Of a stretch of 64,000 bases of DNA, positions 23,322 through 35,606 are shown piece after piece. A program made the translations under genes and the position numbers. The notes beneath the pieces are model-generated. The model was given only the letters and a program-made list of their open reading frames with translations. It made no database searches and had not been told where the DNA came from. Source of the DNA: Halictus rubicundus (taxonomy: Eukaryota > Arthropoda > Insecta > Hymenoptera > Halictidae). The stretch's first letter is position 1. Each line of letters begins with the position of its first letter. The stretch is taken from NCBI RefSeq assembly GCF_050948215.1, contig NC_135163.1, forward strand, positions 1,736,001 to 1,800,000, read 5' to 3'.

Positions 23322-26300
23322 CCCTCGCCGAGCGGGAACGTTGCGAGAGCTACGCACGCGTGATTCCATCCTCGATCGGGCAGAATCCTCGAGTCCTCGT
23401 TAGGAGAGAGCACACACATCGCGCACGAAGAGCCCAGCGATTCGCGACAATTCACTCTCTCTCCCTCTCTTTCTCTTTTCCTCTCTCTCACTCTCTTCAT
23501 CGACGAATCAGACAATTTCCTCGAAAAGGATTGTGCGCGAGTACAAAAATACTATCTTAGGTTAGGTTTGACTATCTCGCCAAACCAAGCTTCTGATTTG
23601 TCGGTGAAACAGAGCAGCGAGCGAGAACCTCGTTTAGACCGCACCTTACAATTAGTTGACGCGATGAAAAGCGTGCTGACCGATCGAAGCGGAAAACACG
23701 ATTGTGCGCGAATCGAGGTCGATGACCGGCCACTTTTCGGGACGGTTTATAGTCCTTGAACGTGAATCCTTTTTCTCTCTGTCGTTCGGTTTAGCGCTTC
23801 TCCGATTCTCGAGTAGCTGAAGCAAACGGATCAGCCTTAGGGAACTCTTTTCTTAGCTGAACTTCCGAAAACTCCTATGCTGCGAATTGGCTAAAATTTT
23901 CAACGTAGGTTTTTTTTTAACAAAAACGATGATTGCGAGAAGGATTTTCGCTCTCTCGAAAAAAAATTGTTTACCATTTCAATGTCATTTCCAATCTTGC
24001 CGGCATGTAATAGGCGAAACAAATAATGACAGTGTTGGGAGAAAAAAGCAAAAGTAGAACATAAAACATCCCTCGGGTGACAAAAATTACAATGAGCGAA
24101 GTTACAAGCTTGGATTAGGTTTATAAGAACATTTTATTAGTAACTGTGTCGATAACATAGGGAGTGACACTCGAATGGTACACATTTTTTTCGAGACGCC
24201 AAAAATCCTTTTCGCAATCATTTGTTTTTTAAATAAAAACCGATTTACGAAATTTCAGCTAATTCGGTGCATGCAGTTTTTCAGAAGTACAACAGCCCTT
24301 TTCTTTCCGTCTTTCTTTATTTCGTGAACGCAAGCCTTCACCGCGCAATTAGTTCTCCCTCTCGGAAAACCAAATGCCCTTTCGTTTTTCAACGAGAAGT
24401 CTGACATACTTCTAGTTACGACAATAATGAGGAACACTCGGCGTACGTTCATAAAATCTCGGGACAAAAGGACTAACGTGTTTCATGTACATACGTAATA
24501 CGTAATACGTCACACGCGTACAGCGTGCCTGGTGCAAGGATAGGTTCGAACACCTCGAGTATCTCGTTCACTTTCAACGATAGAAAACAATGTCGAAGGT
24601 GCGAGATGTTTGAAGTACAGATGTTTAAACAGATGTTTGAAGTATATAAGGTCGGTGTAATGGTTCGTGCGCGATTCCTTGTTTTGTTGTAATACGAAGT
24701 CGGGCACAAACTTTTGCACTGAACTAATGCTTGAACTATTGAAGATACAAGAAAAATTTGTCACGGCAAATGAGTAGCAGGGGCAAATTTCTAGCGGAAA
24801 CGATTTTTCGTTGTATCGTTACGAAGTCTTGAATCTGACATTCCAACTGCGTCGATAGTTCTACTGTTGAAAAAGTCTTAAATCTGATATTCTGACTGGA
24901 ACGGTAGTTCTACGGTTACTTTCCAATTTTACTCAAAAGGGTCCAACAACCTAGAAGAAAACAAAGAGTTCCATTCAGAGGCCAAAGCTAGACCCTTAAA
25001 GAAAGTTTCTGCTAGAAAACTTGCCCTCTCGTACCGTGCAATTTCCATAAAAACTCGTTTTACATCTTGAATAGTTTCTCCGAGGATCGAGCACGTATGC
25101 TTTCATCGGCCACCTTGCGTACAAACAGACACACACGTACACATACACATACAGCAGAAATGGCTGGCCTAAGCGTAGTACAAACTTTTCAGTAATGAGA
25201 ACAACAGAAGTTGTTGTGTCGTCGACACCACCTCGTTGATAGATAGATAGATAGTTATACGGTCGTTTCGCGTTCCGAGCGAGGCGAGACGTCGCGATCA
25301 TGAGTGTCTAGGAAATCTCGACGGAGTACAAGCTTGTACGTTTTATAGCGTTGTATAATTGAGTGTTCCATACGTGTAAGTTAGTTTTATATACCGTAAA
25401 AAGAAGCGTACGTACGATAGCGTGTAACGAGTCTAAACCTGGCGGAATATACGTAGAGCTTTCCTGCGAACGTATCTCCCTTTGTTTCGACGCAATGCGA
25501 CCGTTTCCGAGTCGTTCTACCTGGAAAACCGCGTGTCGATTTTCCATGTTCCATGGTGTCCCGTGGACGGTAGAAGCTAATTGCGTCGCGTTAATTAACG
25601 GACCAATGCGTAAGGCTTTGAAACATTCTCCTCGGTCTCTGCGTACATATTGCGTTGGGTTTACATCTACGTAAAATAGGTATTATTAGGCATTTATAGG
25701 AATATACACGTATACAAATGTATAAAAAAAAAAGTATGTATAAATATAGACTTGTGTTATAATGTTAATATTAAATTATACAACAGAAGCATTATTACAC
25801 ACGTGTTGATTGACGACCCATCGTTACTCGAGCATTCATCGTCGCCTAGAAGGAGCATTGTTTAAAGATATCGCGCGATACCATTTCAAATTGATTTCTC
25901 GTGTCTTACATCACCAACTTTTGTAATGTATTGGTAAAGAGTAAATGCTGTTTACAAGGAAATCACCGTTGTATTGACTGGCTGTTGCATCGATGAAGTG
26001 ACGACGAGTTATCGTATGATCAAAAAATATATGTATACTTTATTCGAATCGTAGTTATACGTATATACATTTTTATCACAGAGGTTATAGAACGTTACAA
26101 GAAGTTTAATAAACACGACACATCGGTGCGGTGAACGTAAAACATGTAAAATCAAACGTGGGAAGATTGCACAAGTTGAACATATTCTCTCTTTCTTCTT
26201 ACCATCTATAGTTTATACACATGCGAAATATTTTGATCTAAACCTTTGCATCGGTCGCTGACCAGGGCGCAATTCGATTCGTCACTCTCTTCTGTTTGAT

Positions 26301-26332
26301 TAATGAACAAGTTAATAGTTTCCATAAATAAT
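23322..26332. other. Probable 3' UTR of the 23075 gene, then intergenic
   Basis: The first part probably includes the + strand 3' untranslated region. It contains CT-rich runs at 23455-23500, two TTAGG units at 23557-23569, a GATA run at about 25236-25255 and AT-rich sequence. The last part is 3' to TMEM192 on the minus strand; a minus-strand AATAAA lies at 26039-26044. No further gene is recognised. Confidence 0.4.
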
Positions 26333-27310
26333 TTATTGCTCCGGGAGTCTACGTTTAATTGCTAGTAACATCATTTTATGGCTCAGAGTAACATTGTAGT
26401 CTAGCAGGTATCTAATCAAATCTGCCTGTTTCTCTAGCAACTCCTCCAAGTTCGATCCTCTAGGGTGGTAACCTACTTCCTCTCTGCCCGCGTAACTGTC
26501 ATGGTTAAAAGATGACAACCATTCCTCTCGTGTGACATCCGGTGCAGGACGCAAACGGTTGAACTTCAGAACTTTTTCTACAAATTATAACAATCACATT
26601 TTCCACAAGGTCCTGTACAACCACATATTTCCTACCAGGCAGGGCTCGAAACAAAGTAACCGTTACAAAGTGATCAAAGTCGATTTTATAACAGTTTTCA
26701 AGCCCTGTCGACTGGTCTAGTATATACTTACTAATATAATGTACATATACTGGCACTATAATCATCAACTCTAGAGTTGTTAATAGTACAATATAATTCA
26801 AGGGAGTGAACCACTCCGACTCTCTACAGTATTGCTCATAATTCACTTTGTGCGTATGATGCAGAACAATGGCCAACAGTAAATAACACGTGACCCACAA
26901 TGACGCTATAAACAGGGGTGTCCTTATATTCTGATATGTTGATTGATAAAAGTCAAGATAACCGTAGATACGCAAGTTGTGGTGTTTCTTTTTCACAAGA
27001 TGATCTGTTAGCATGACAATCAACCAGTAGGCACAGTGGAGATACAAATATACAAAATAAGTGTCGCATTTGTTCTGCTCCTCAGGCCAAACGCACACAA
27101 ACACAATTCCCGCTATTTCTAAACAGACCTGAAAGAAAGAAACCTCGTGATATCGTGGGAAAAAATTTGAAGATGTCTGATTATTCCATGTAAGACGATG
27201 CTTACGCCTAGTATCAGAGGAACCGACACGATGGGTACAGTTTCCAGTCTCTGAAAGTCCTCCTCTTCTTCGGATGTCAACACCTGTTGGAAGCATTCCT
27301 CGTCGTCCAT
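26333..27310 (-). CDS. TMEM192: Transmembrane protein 192 (TMEM192), three exons
   Basis: Exons on the minus strand are 27310-27206, 27128-26732 and 26577-26333, with GT-AG junctions and matching phases (0 and 1), giving 248 aa; the human protein is about 271. The ATG at 27310 starts an acidic N-terminus (MDDEECF). Hydrophobic segments follow: one near residues 22-47 spanning the first splice, then ones around YLYLHCAYWLIVML, FIASLWVTCYLLLAI and YIVLLTTLELMIIVPVYV, consistent with the four-pass topology of the family. The C-terminus has the diagnostic motif SNLEELLEKQADLIRYLLDY followed by a basic helix, matching the conserved end of vertebrate TMEM192, a lysosomal/late endosomal membrane protein of unclear function. 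A minus AATAAA overlaps the stop codon; another lies at 26044-26039. Confidence 0.9.
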
Positions 27311-29508
27311 ATTCACAGATGCATCGAAGAACACAGCACCCTAACAAACCCTCGGATTAAAAACCACCGTTGAACAACTCATTGACTGCCATTACTATTT
27401 GACCAGGTTTTAATTGGCAAATAACCCAATTACATAGTAGTTAAATTAGCGATTGCCATAATAAATTTTAATTTTCCAGTTTTGTTTTCATCCACTGTAT
27501 CACTTCGACTCTTTTCGAGTAATACTTGGCAGTCAACGTCTTACAGCATAGAGACGCATACGTTCCAATTTCAATTCTCGGAAATGGAACAGCAGTAGCG
27601 ACGCGGAGAGGTTATGTTTACATTCCATCAACGATGACAGCGAAATGGTGCGACCAAGCTGTGACAGAATCTGCAGATATATTTTTGACGGTACTTACGC
27701 TACCGGACGTATTCGGATTTCGGAGAAGGCTGACCATTCCACGAGAAAAGTACCGGATGACGAAACGGAACTGTTAGATCCTTCATAACCAGGGCTGCGT
27801 CAGCGTTCCTTTGTATTTTTGTGCACAGACAGCAGTAGAGTTGTAACCGATCAGCCGCGAAATACTTTAATCCGTTTCGTCTGACGCATAGCGGAAACGA
27901 TCTGGACCTTTGTGATCGTTATTTTATATATGACCGATTATGATACACTGGCACGTGACACGCAAGATCAAAATGTCCATCAGTAGACGACGAAGCTACG
28001 TACAGATTGGACAGCGTACTGCAACCAGGTTCAAATCTGACAATTCACCGCCCCAGCGATTCTCATAGATTTTAATAGGCTAAACACGAATCCGAAAGAT
28101 GTTATTCTTCATTGCTTCAGGCTTTGAGAAATTTAATTTTGAAAAGAAAGTCAAATTTTTCTATTTAGAAACTTTTTCTGCTTTAATCGTAAACGCTATA
28201 CGAGCGATTTTTACACGGAACGATACTGTAGACCAGTATAAGTACTCTGAGGCAGTATGTATATGTACATATGGCTATATAGCCAAATAGCCACCTCCTT
28301 TCCGAAGTCGGTTTAAAAAATGTTATTGACATCCAATAGCTTTTGAATAGTATTCGAAACTTAAAAAATAAAACTCGAATATCGAACTTGACTCCGATTT
28401 GCGGGTACGTATATCGAACTTGTTCCTATTTCTAGGAAAAATCGATCGCAGAAAATGGGACGCGTGCGATGCGTATTGCGCGAGCAGACTTGTCAAACAA
28501 CGAAAGTCGATTAACACTAACAATACGCGTTTCTTGTTATAATCGGGCCCCAAGATATTCCCCTCTAAAAATATCGGTCTATTCTCGAAGCTGCACAGAC
28601 AAGATACGTGCTCGTTTAGTAAATATTTAGCAGATCTTCGAGCGCGGGAACGCTAACAACTCCTATGTAGTTAGCTCCCTCGCTCGAGAATGAAAGAAGG
28701 CACAATGTTCGAGAGGGGAAATAAGAAAATTGTGTAAAATAAGGCAGCCCCTAACGATCAGGGAATACCGAAAGTATAAACGCGACCTGGATCGGATCGG
28801 AAGAAGAACAAATACACAGAGCCGGACACCATCAAACACCACGATGAAATAAACGCGGGGAAATCTATGAAAAGTTTCCCTCTTTCGAAAATTCGAACTC
28901 GCGCTTCCACAGCTGTTGTCAATTTTTCAACAAACGTAAACCTTTCGCGATCATTCTTCTCGCGCGCGGAAGTCTACATCTTCAAGCAACTCTCGCCGAC
29001 TAGCGTATTGAAAATTGTTTCGGTCAATTTCAATTCACAGGAAGCAAACGGGAATTTATTACCCTTTGGATGTTCTCAAATTCCTTTAATCTTCTAGAAT
29101 TATATAAAACAGAAATAGATGTCTACTTATTTCCTGTCTCCCAATTTTTATTCTGCATAAGAATCTGCAAAGAAATCTGGAAATTAAAAGAGCTCTGCTC
29201 TTCTTCGAGCAGAGACTGGTTGTTTGTCTCTAGAATAAAATAAATAAAGTGGTTCCTAAAACGAAGATTAGATAGAGGAATTGATGAGAATAAAATGGTA
29301 CGGATCTCTCGAACGAGACAGTAGAAGAATAATGATCGCTGGTCGAAAGTTGTTCGCGGCGATCTTCAAGTTTCGCGAGCAGAACTTCGCCGGCAAAATG
29401 AAGAAAAAAACAAACGATGGACAGCACATAGCCTAAACGGACGCGCACCACTTTCGACTATTACCGAAACCCAACGAAATTCCCCGTGTATCAATCAAAT
29501 TTACAAGT
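27311..29508. other. Intergenic between divergent TMEM192 and the 29.5-kb gene
   Basis: This should contain both promoters, but no core element is unambiguous. A perfect GGCTATATAGCC palindrome lies at about 28270-28281. No exon is supported. Confidence 0.4.
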
Positions 29509-32500
29509 ATGTTCGGAAGACAGATATTTTTGGAGTCAGTGGACGATCGAAGCGAACAATGGAGGCGCAACGAGTGCCTTCGACAACTTTTGGCTGCCCG
29601 AGCACAACAGGGAACACCGATCGCACAGCTGGCAAGAGTTCCTTTCTCCAGAAACGATGGGTTCACGCTTGATCTGAACTTTATTGTTCTCGATGATCCC
29701 TACCTTAGAACGCCACGAATGTTAGTACAAAAAAGCCCTTGAAAGGTTATGCTTAAAGGAGGCGTGGTTCGTTGCCCGACAAGTCGCTTATTATAGTTAT
29801 CAAAAGAAATACATATATATATCACCCTGTCCAATGGAAACATTTTTAACAATTGTAAAATAAAATATCTGGAAGGGTTTAGAGCCCAGACTCCGTAGAT
29901 TCGCGATAAGGTAGAGTGACCACGTTACCGACAAAAATAGGCGAATGGTTTCACGTGCCAGAACTTTTCGTCCTTATATGAGAATATTTTTCGCTGGGAA
30001 AGGGCTCATTCGAAAGAGGAAGGTTCAATCTAGCGCGCGCTGGTCATGAGCTGGCGAAATTATGCAGATATTTGGTAATATAAGCGTTAGAAGTAGGCCA
30101 AAAATTGTGGAATCCAAGCATCAGGGTCCGCTCTAGCGGTTACGACGCCCCGGGCAAAAAAACAAATTGCCGCCCCTTTTTAAGCACTAAGCACCGCGCT
30201 GAACAAAATGACCTTTTTTTTTAGCAAAATTGTCTGGCAAGGGTAGTCTGAAATTTTCTATTAATTGAATATTTAAAACATCAATATTTTTCTCACACTT
30301 ACAGCCAAAGCCAAAATGGCGCCCCTAAATTTTGGCGCCCTGGGCAAATGCCCGGGTTGTCCCCCCCTTAGAGCAGGCCCTGCCAAGCATTTTTATACCA
30401 TTGGATGAGTTTTCTGGATGAAATCGAGAGCAGCGCGCGCTAGAAAATATCTCCAGCTACAAATTGAGCTATATTTTGTCTTGTTTCTGGCGTCAGAATT
30501 CATAATATCGATAATGCAGAACGAAAAATGTGACAAGTTTAGTCACGGACTTAAGACCCGTCGGATCAAGACCAAGACGGATCTTAAGTCAGTGGCTGAA
30601 GGCTGTGAACGGAAATTGTACAGCAATTACCGACCTGCTGATTCTACAAAAGTCACGTGACTATCCTTGGCTCCTAAGGGTGTTCTTTATCTCGTGGAAT
30701 TACAGAAACACAACCGACCAATATTTACTGGAATACATAAGACAGATGGAAGAGAGGTACGCGGCAATGGAAAGAGAATTGACCAGAACGAAAATGCTGC
30801 TTCCCTTGATACCGCGCAACACCGTTCCCCTGCGTCAAGCGGTATTCCAACATTAATCTCTTGCGAATCTCCCATTTTGTAAGCACACTTGAGAATCGAA
30901 TGTTTCCAAGTCGCAGACGGACTGGAAGGAATGCTCCCTCGCGAAGAAATACGGTTGTAACGGTGCGAATTCGTTGGGAAGTCAGAGAGAGACCACCGTT
31001 CGCTCGCGAGACGCTCTAAATCGAGAGAAAATGAATGTTTCCTCGAGGAGGAGGCATCATGCGAGAAGGGGGAGAGATTCGATTGTGGATCATACGAATT
31101 GGAGGAACTGCCGGAACACTTTCCAGGTAAACTGTTTACCGAACTCGTACAATTATTCTTCATAGCTAAATAGTAAAGTAGCGCGTAAGTGTATATACGC
31201 TAATGATGGAAATAGATTAAATAAATTACTTTGATGTTATGGAATTTTTGAGGTCGATCGATTACCACTGAAAGTGTTCAAATTCGTTTATTAGAATTCG
31301 CAGAACGACGTTTACCCCATAAGAGACCCCGGAAGTCGCTCGTGCAGACCAAAAATCTTGAACAACGACTCCACGGCTGTCTGCTCGACGCATAACGTTG
31401 CCGTGATCCTCTCTCAAGACTCGACACCCTTAACCGACGACTCGAGACGCGACCAAACAGTCCCTAGACCCGAAGTTCATACATTTTTCCCGAGTGGAAA
31501 CACGAGCACGAGTTTACACGCGAACAACAACATTATCTTGGACTCTGAAAACAACCGCGACGCGACCAACATAGCCGACGGTTCTGGGAAATCCTCGATC
31601 ACCGCCAACATGCCGAAGCCACCGCCTCCGATGAAAAATGTATGTAATCTGTTCGAAAATTAAAATCAAGATTAAAGGATTATAATTTTTAATTATTGTA
31701 TCTCTGGATCGTCGGTGCCATCGTTGATGAAAAGGTGTTGATGGAAGCTTGCCAAAGATCCGAAGAGAAACGTGAACCGGAAACGTCGCGCTTTATTGAC
31801 TCCGATGTCAAACACGAGGATTGTAAGGAAACCGGCTTTATGGCAAACGGGTCGATATTGCCATCGGCGATGAAGTCGAATCTTCATCAAGACGACTCCG
31901 GACGGAATCCCGAGAGCATGCTGCGAGGATCGAGCGACGATCGCGCGGAGAAACGCGCGATCAAGCGGATGAAATGCTTTGAAAACGCTTTCGTGCGACG
32001 CGAGGAGAATCGTCTCCGGAAGTTGCAACAAGAGAGGAACAGTCTAACGAACGATCAGGCGAGGAATTTAACGAGAATGCTTCAGAAAAATGTTCGAACG
32101 CAGAAAAGAGTGCCAACACCGAGAAGCAACGTGCATACCGCTTGCACTCCGATGGTGCAACCTGCATTATCCAATCCGGTGCTGGACCCGAACGGAATGA
32201 CCGTTCGATTGCTGCGGTTCGAGCCACAAATTTTATTTCACTCGCCTATCATGCCTTTCTAAGCGCATTATTTCTTTCATTCTATTACAGATTTTGCATT
32301 CTAAGTTCTTCGCCTTTTGCAAATCAAATTCGCTCCAATTTAAGTGCAAAAAAGTGAATATGATCTACAAAAGGATGAATTTAGAGTGAAATGCCTTTAT
32401 TGATCGGTTCGTTTTTGTATATCGATTAATCGTTTGTAGATTAGCGGTGCTGCTCTACGCCCCAACACTGTTGCCAACACTGAATTCTTTGATTGCTCAG

Positions 32501-35500
32501 CAAAACAATCAATCGACGATCCCGATACCTTGTTTCGAAGGCTCGAACGACCTGTTGACTCAACTTTTCCGTGTGTTGAGCAATCAACAACGCGTCCCTA
32601 ATCTGTCGTACACGGCCAGTCCCCGACCAGAAGAAACTCCGCAAAATTCCAGCGTTGCATCATCGAGTTCGCCGCGCTCTTTGTCGAATCCAGAACAGCG
32701 ATTCCAGGTACTACTATATCTTTGGCTGACTCACAAATTCGTGCGTTTCCTCATACGTCACTCTCTTACTAATTGCTACTTGTTTAGCTTTCGAAGTGCT
32801 GTTCAATCAATTCCGAAGAATTACGTACAATTTCGTACCACAAACATAAATCCGATTACTTCTTCCGAGTAAATTGTTTGGTAGAAAATCGTCGAGCTTC
32901 CTCCGTCGCGATACAGCCATTGAACCAGCATTTGTTGCGATGCTCATCTACGCTGTTACAATGTTTTATAAAATATATTAGGGGGACCCATAAGCAATCA
33001 ATTATTTTTAAAAACTAAAACAAACTTTGTAGTAAATTCAAGTTTTTATTTCTTAATTAATTATATAATCTCCATCATTATCAAGGCAGTTTACCATCTT
33101 TCCTGCAAATTTTCAATCCCCCACTTATAGAAATCCAGGGTTCGTGAAGCAAAATATGACTCAAAGTGCCTCCTTACATCTTCTACAGAAGTGAATGTAT
33201 TATTTCTTAAATAATGCTCCAGAGATCTGAAAAGATGATAGTCAGAGGGAGCAATATCCGGTGAGTACGGGGGATGCAGTAAAACTTCCCATTGCAATTC
33301 TTTGATTTTTTCCTGAGTGAGTTTCGCTGTATGGGATCGGGCATTGTCAATTTGCAGTATTACACCTTTTCTGTGGACTAAACATGCCCTCTTTTTCAAT
33401 AGTTCTGAATACAGCCGTTGCAATTGCTGAAAATATAACTCAGCAGTAACTGTTTCTCCAGATTTCAACAACTCAAAGTGAATTATGCCACGACAGACCC
33501 ACCAAATGCACAGTAACACCTTTCTAAGTGATAAGCTGGGTTTAGGGGTTGATATTGTTATCATAAAGAATCCATTTTTCATCTCCGGTAACAATACTGC
33601 TAAGAAATGGATCTCTACGAAATCTGGATAACAATGAAGTGCAAATTGATCGACGAATTTGTTGGTCTCAGATAATTGATGCGGTACCCATATTCCTTGC
33701 CTATGTTACGTCCCAGGTAGGACGGATTATGATTTTTATGACATAGGACGCAGTTTTGAACCTACCTGCATTCACCGGCTACGGTTCGGGAAATGGAGGA
33801 TTGTTTAAATAACTTGTATTCTTATTTTCCAAAACAAACAAAATTATTGATTTATTCAAAATTAGGTGCCGAATCAGAAGTTTTAAACATGATTTGACAA
33901 ATAGAGATTATGTGTAGTTAACGGATAAACTAGATAGCTTACAAATATTTCGTTCAATAATAATAATGTTAATTTACCGAGTTGTTGGGTTCGCTTCGCT
34001 AAGTGGACACCGCAAGTCCACAAGTCGCTGGTTCCGCAGATCGCAGTTACCGCAGGTGGAAATACCGCTAATCGCAGTTGCTGCGGGTAGCAGGTTGCAG
34101 GTTTCACCAATTCCAATATCGCAGCCGCAGGTCGCAGATTTCACCAATTCCAATTATCGCTTCTTTTAAATTTTATAAAACTTTCACTGAACTTAAACTT
34201 TACTGAAACTTTATTAAAACTGAATTGACACTTCTATGACGGACTGATCCGGTCCAAACTTTATGACGGAATGAATCATTTTTGAAGTATTGGTTCCCTT
34301 TTATAGGATGGACAGTCCATTGTTTCAATAGGATATTGATTTGATCTTTTATCTAATGCGCGTCATTCTTACCATGGGATTAGTGTGCCTTCTTGGAACT
34401 TGGCGCAACTGGACACACTTTCTGTTTATTTTTCGGGGTGACATCGTTGTGGAATTGTTCGGTGGAATTGTTTTGTTCGCTATCTAATTTTCTAGAAATT
34501 TTAACGCCTATCCTAATCCTATTTATTTCCTTCTCCTTGCGTGACATTATTGGGTTTCAACAATAGTTCATAATAATTCTTTGTCTCAAGTTTTATTCGT
34601 TTGATTCTTAAGCGGTCGAATCACCGGACATGACACCGTCTTACTTCCTAGAATCTTAAGGCTTATCTTAATCTTATTTATTCTTCTCTCCTCGCGTGGC
34701 ATAATTTTTATTTGAAGTTTTATTTGTCTTATTCATGAGCGATCGAACCACCGGACGTGACACCTATATGCCTTTCCCATTTCGTGTAGGTGCCTTTGTA
34801 TAGTTGACCATGTGGACCCAAGGCTTCTCGATAATTCTTGTATACTTAATTTTGGATCAGCTTCCACTAGAGACTTTAGGGTGTCATTATCAAATTCAAC
34901 TGGTCGTCCACTTCGAGGCCTGTCAGAGAGATCCTAATCACCAGCAGCAAACCTCCTGAACCAACGTTGACACTCGTTGACTTCCAATACATCTCCATAA
35001 ACATCGCAAATTTTCTTTGTGGTTACCGTTGCATTAAATCCCGCGTGAAAATGAAAAAGTATGCAATAACGAATATGATCTTCGGATGGTACGGACGCCG
35101 CCATTTTATTACAGGGTTAAAAAAAACATTATACTTTTTAGAATATTTTGAACACAGGCTGCCTTACCGAAAACAGTAAAAGAATACGTGTTTCCTCTTC
35201 AACGATCGGTATAGAACTAAAGGCGAAACAAATTCTTTGCAAATAATTGATTACTTATGGGTACCCCTAATACAACGTACCTCCATCGCGAGATGTTAAA
35301 ATAAATGCATAATATACGCAGTATAGTAGTATATAAAAGAGACGCACGAATTTATGATTCATTCTATAGTTCCCGAACCTCTCGTTCCTCGAATTCGAAG
35401 GTTCTCAACAATACCAAAGATTTGCGCAACGTTTCCAGACGCTGTCGAAGCAGTCTCAGGACGAGACCGTCGCTTCGACCAGCCGCCAGGAAATAAATTC

Positions 35501-35606
35501 GGTCGGCGTTGACGCATCCTCTTATCCTCGCGATCATGAGAATTCGAACGCTTCTGCTGGCCAGTGCGGCGAGACCTTTCCGCGCGAGCGAACGGAAGAA
35601 AATTAG
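29509..35606 (+). CDS. Unrecognised seven-exon gene, about 606 aa
   Basis: A model with seven exons has every splice phase in agreement: 29509-29660, 30706-30841, 30917-31126, 31304-31639, 31735-32216, 32440-32707 and 35370-35606 (TAG). Total 1821 nt. I chose the ATG at 29509, which has A at -3. Exon 1 is Arg/Gln-rich and helical; exon 2 is a short coiled coil (QYLLEYIRQMEERYAAMERE); exons 3-4 are polar and low complexity, with PKPPPPMKN at the end of exon 4; exon 5 has a basic/acidic helix (RREENRLRKLQQERNS); exon 6 is Gln/Asn/Ser-rich; exon 7 is Gln-rich (SQQYQRFAQRFQTLSKQSQD). No signal peptide, membrane segment or catalytic motif is visible. Exon 2 could start at 30679 instead, same phase. 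The exon 5 donor (GTTCGA) is weak. The protein looks like a fast-evolving scaffold; I do not name it. Confidence 0.6.
29882..30673. mobile_element. Interspersed DNA repeat, copy 1 (second copy at 60762)
   Basis: Alignable along its whole length with 60762-61260, for example GATAAGGTAGAGT near the left end, GGTTTCACGTGCC, TATGCAGATATTTGGTAATA and AGCAGCGCGC. Both contain an internal hairpin, here GACTTAAG (30548) to CTTAAGTC (30590). This copy is longer because a 261-bp MITE has inserted at 30122. It lies in the first intron of the seven-exon gene, ending about 30 bp before the exon 2 acceptor. Confidence 0.85.
30122..30382. mobile_element. hAT-type MITE with 8-bp target duplication
   Basis: Inverted ends CAGGGTCCGCTCTAG and TTAGAGCAGGCCCTG, with CCAAGCAT directly repeated outside (30114-30121 and 30383-30390). 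An 8-bp duplication and a CAGGG terminus are hAT hallmarks. The interior has GGCGCCC and CCCGGGC segments and no frame. The paralogous host repeat at about 61000-61020 reads CCTAGCATTTTTATGCC without the insert, an empty site that confirms the borders. Confidence 0.92.
33091..35104 (-). pseudogene. Mariner transposase pseudogene
   Basis: Starts at the ATG at 35104 and shows, in order, the paired helix-turn-helix region (CQRWFRRFAAGD, then GRPVEFD), the WVPHQLSETN linker, TGDEKW with the first D, LQIDNARSHTA with the second D, and YSPDIAPSDYHLFRSLEHYL with the third, 34 residues after the second (DD34D). Damage: an in-frame TAG after FAAGD, the nested insert at 33704-34762, a one-base shift between the WVPHQL and TGDEKW blocks, and stops plus a probable small deletion after TGDEKW. 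The longest uninterrupted piece is 33091-33594. Confidence 0.88.
33704..34762. mobile_element. Probable solo LTR nested in the mariner
   Basis: The 1059-bp insert starts TGTTACGTCC and ends GGACGTGACA, that is TG...CA with short inverted ends, and is flanked by a direct CCTA repeat (33700-33703 and 34763-34766). Removing it with one CCTA restores the mariner frame across the site. TG...CA ends with a 4-bp duplication are those of an LTR retroelement integration. There is no internal gag/pol, so a solo LTR left by recombination is the best reading. A GCAGGT-rich stretch lies at about 34005-34150. Confidence 0.7.

Larger units (their letters stand above)
32978..35270 (-). mobile_element. Mariner (DD34D) element, decayed, split by a nested insertion
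   Basis: Ends TTAGGGGGACCCATAAGCAA (32978) and the inverse TTACTTATGGGTACCCCTAA (to 35270), each next to TA. Excluding the nested 1059-bp insert the element is about 1.23 kb, a normal mariner size. The transposase runs on the minus strand. It occupies most of the last intron (32708-35369) of the seven-exon gene, in the opposite orientation. Confidence 0.9.

Noticed and set aside
23557..23569. TTAGGTTAGG, like the insect telomere repeat
   Set aside because: Only two units; not an interstitial telomere array.
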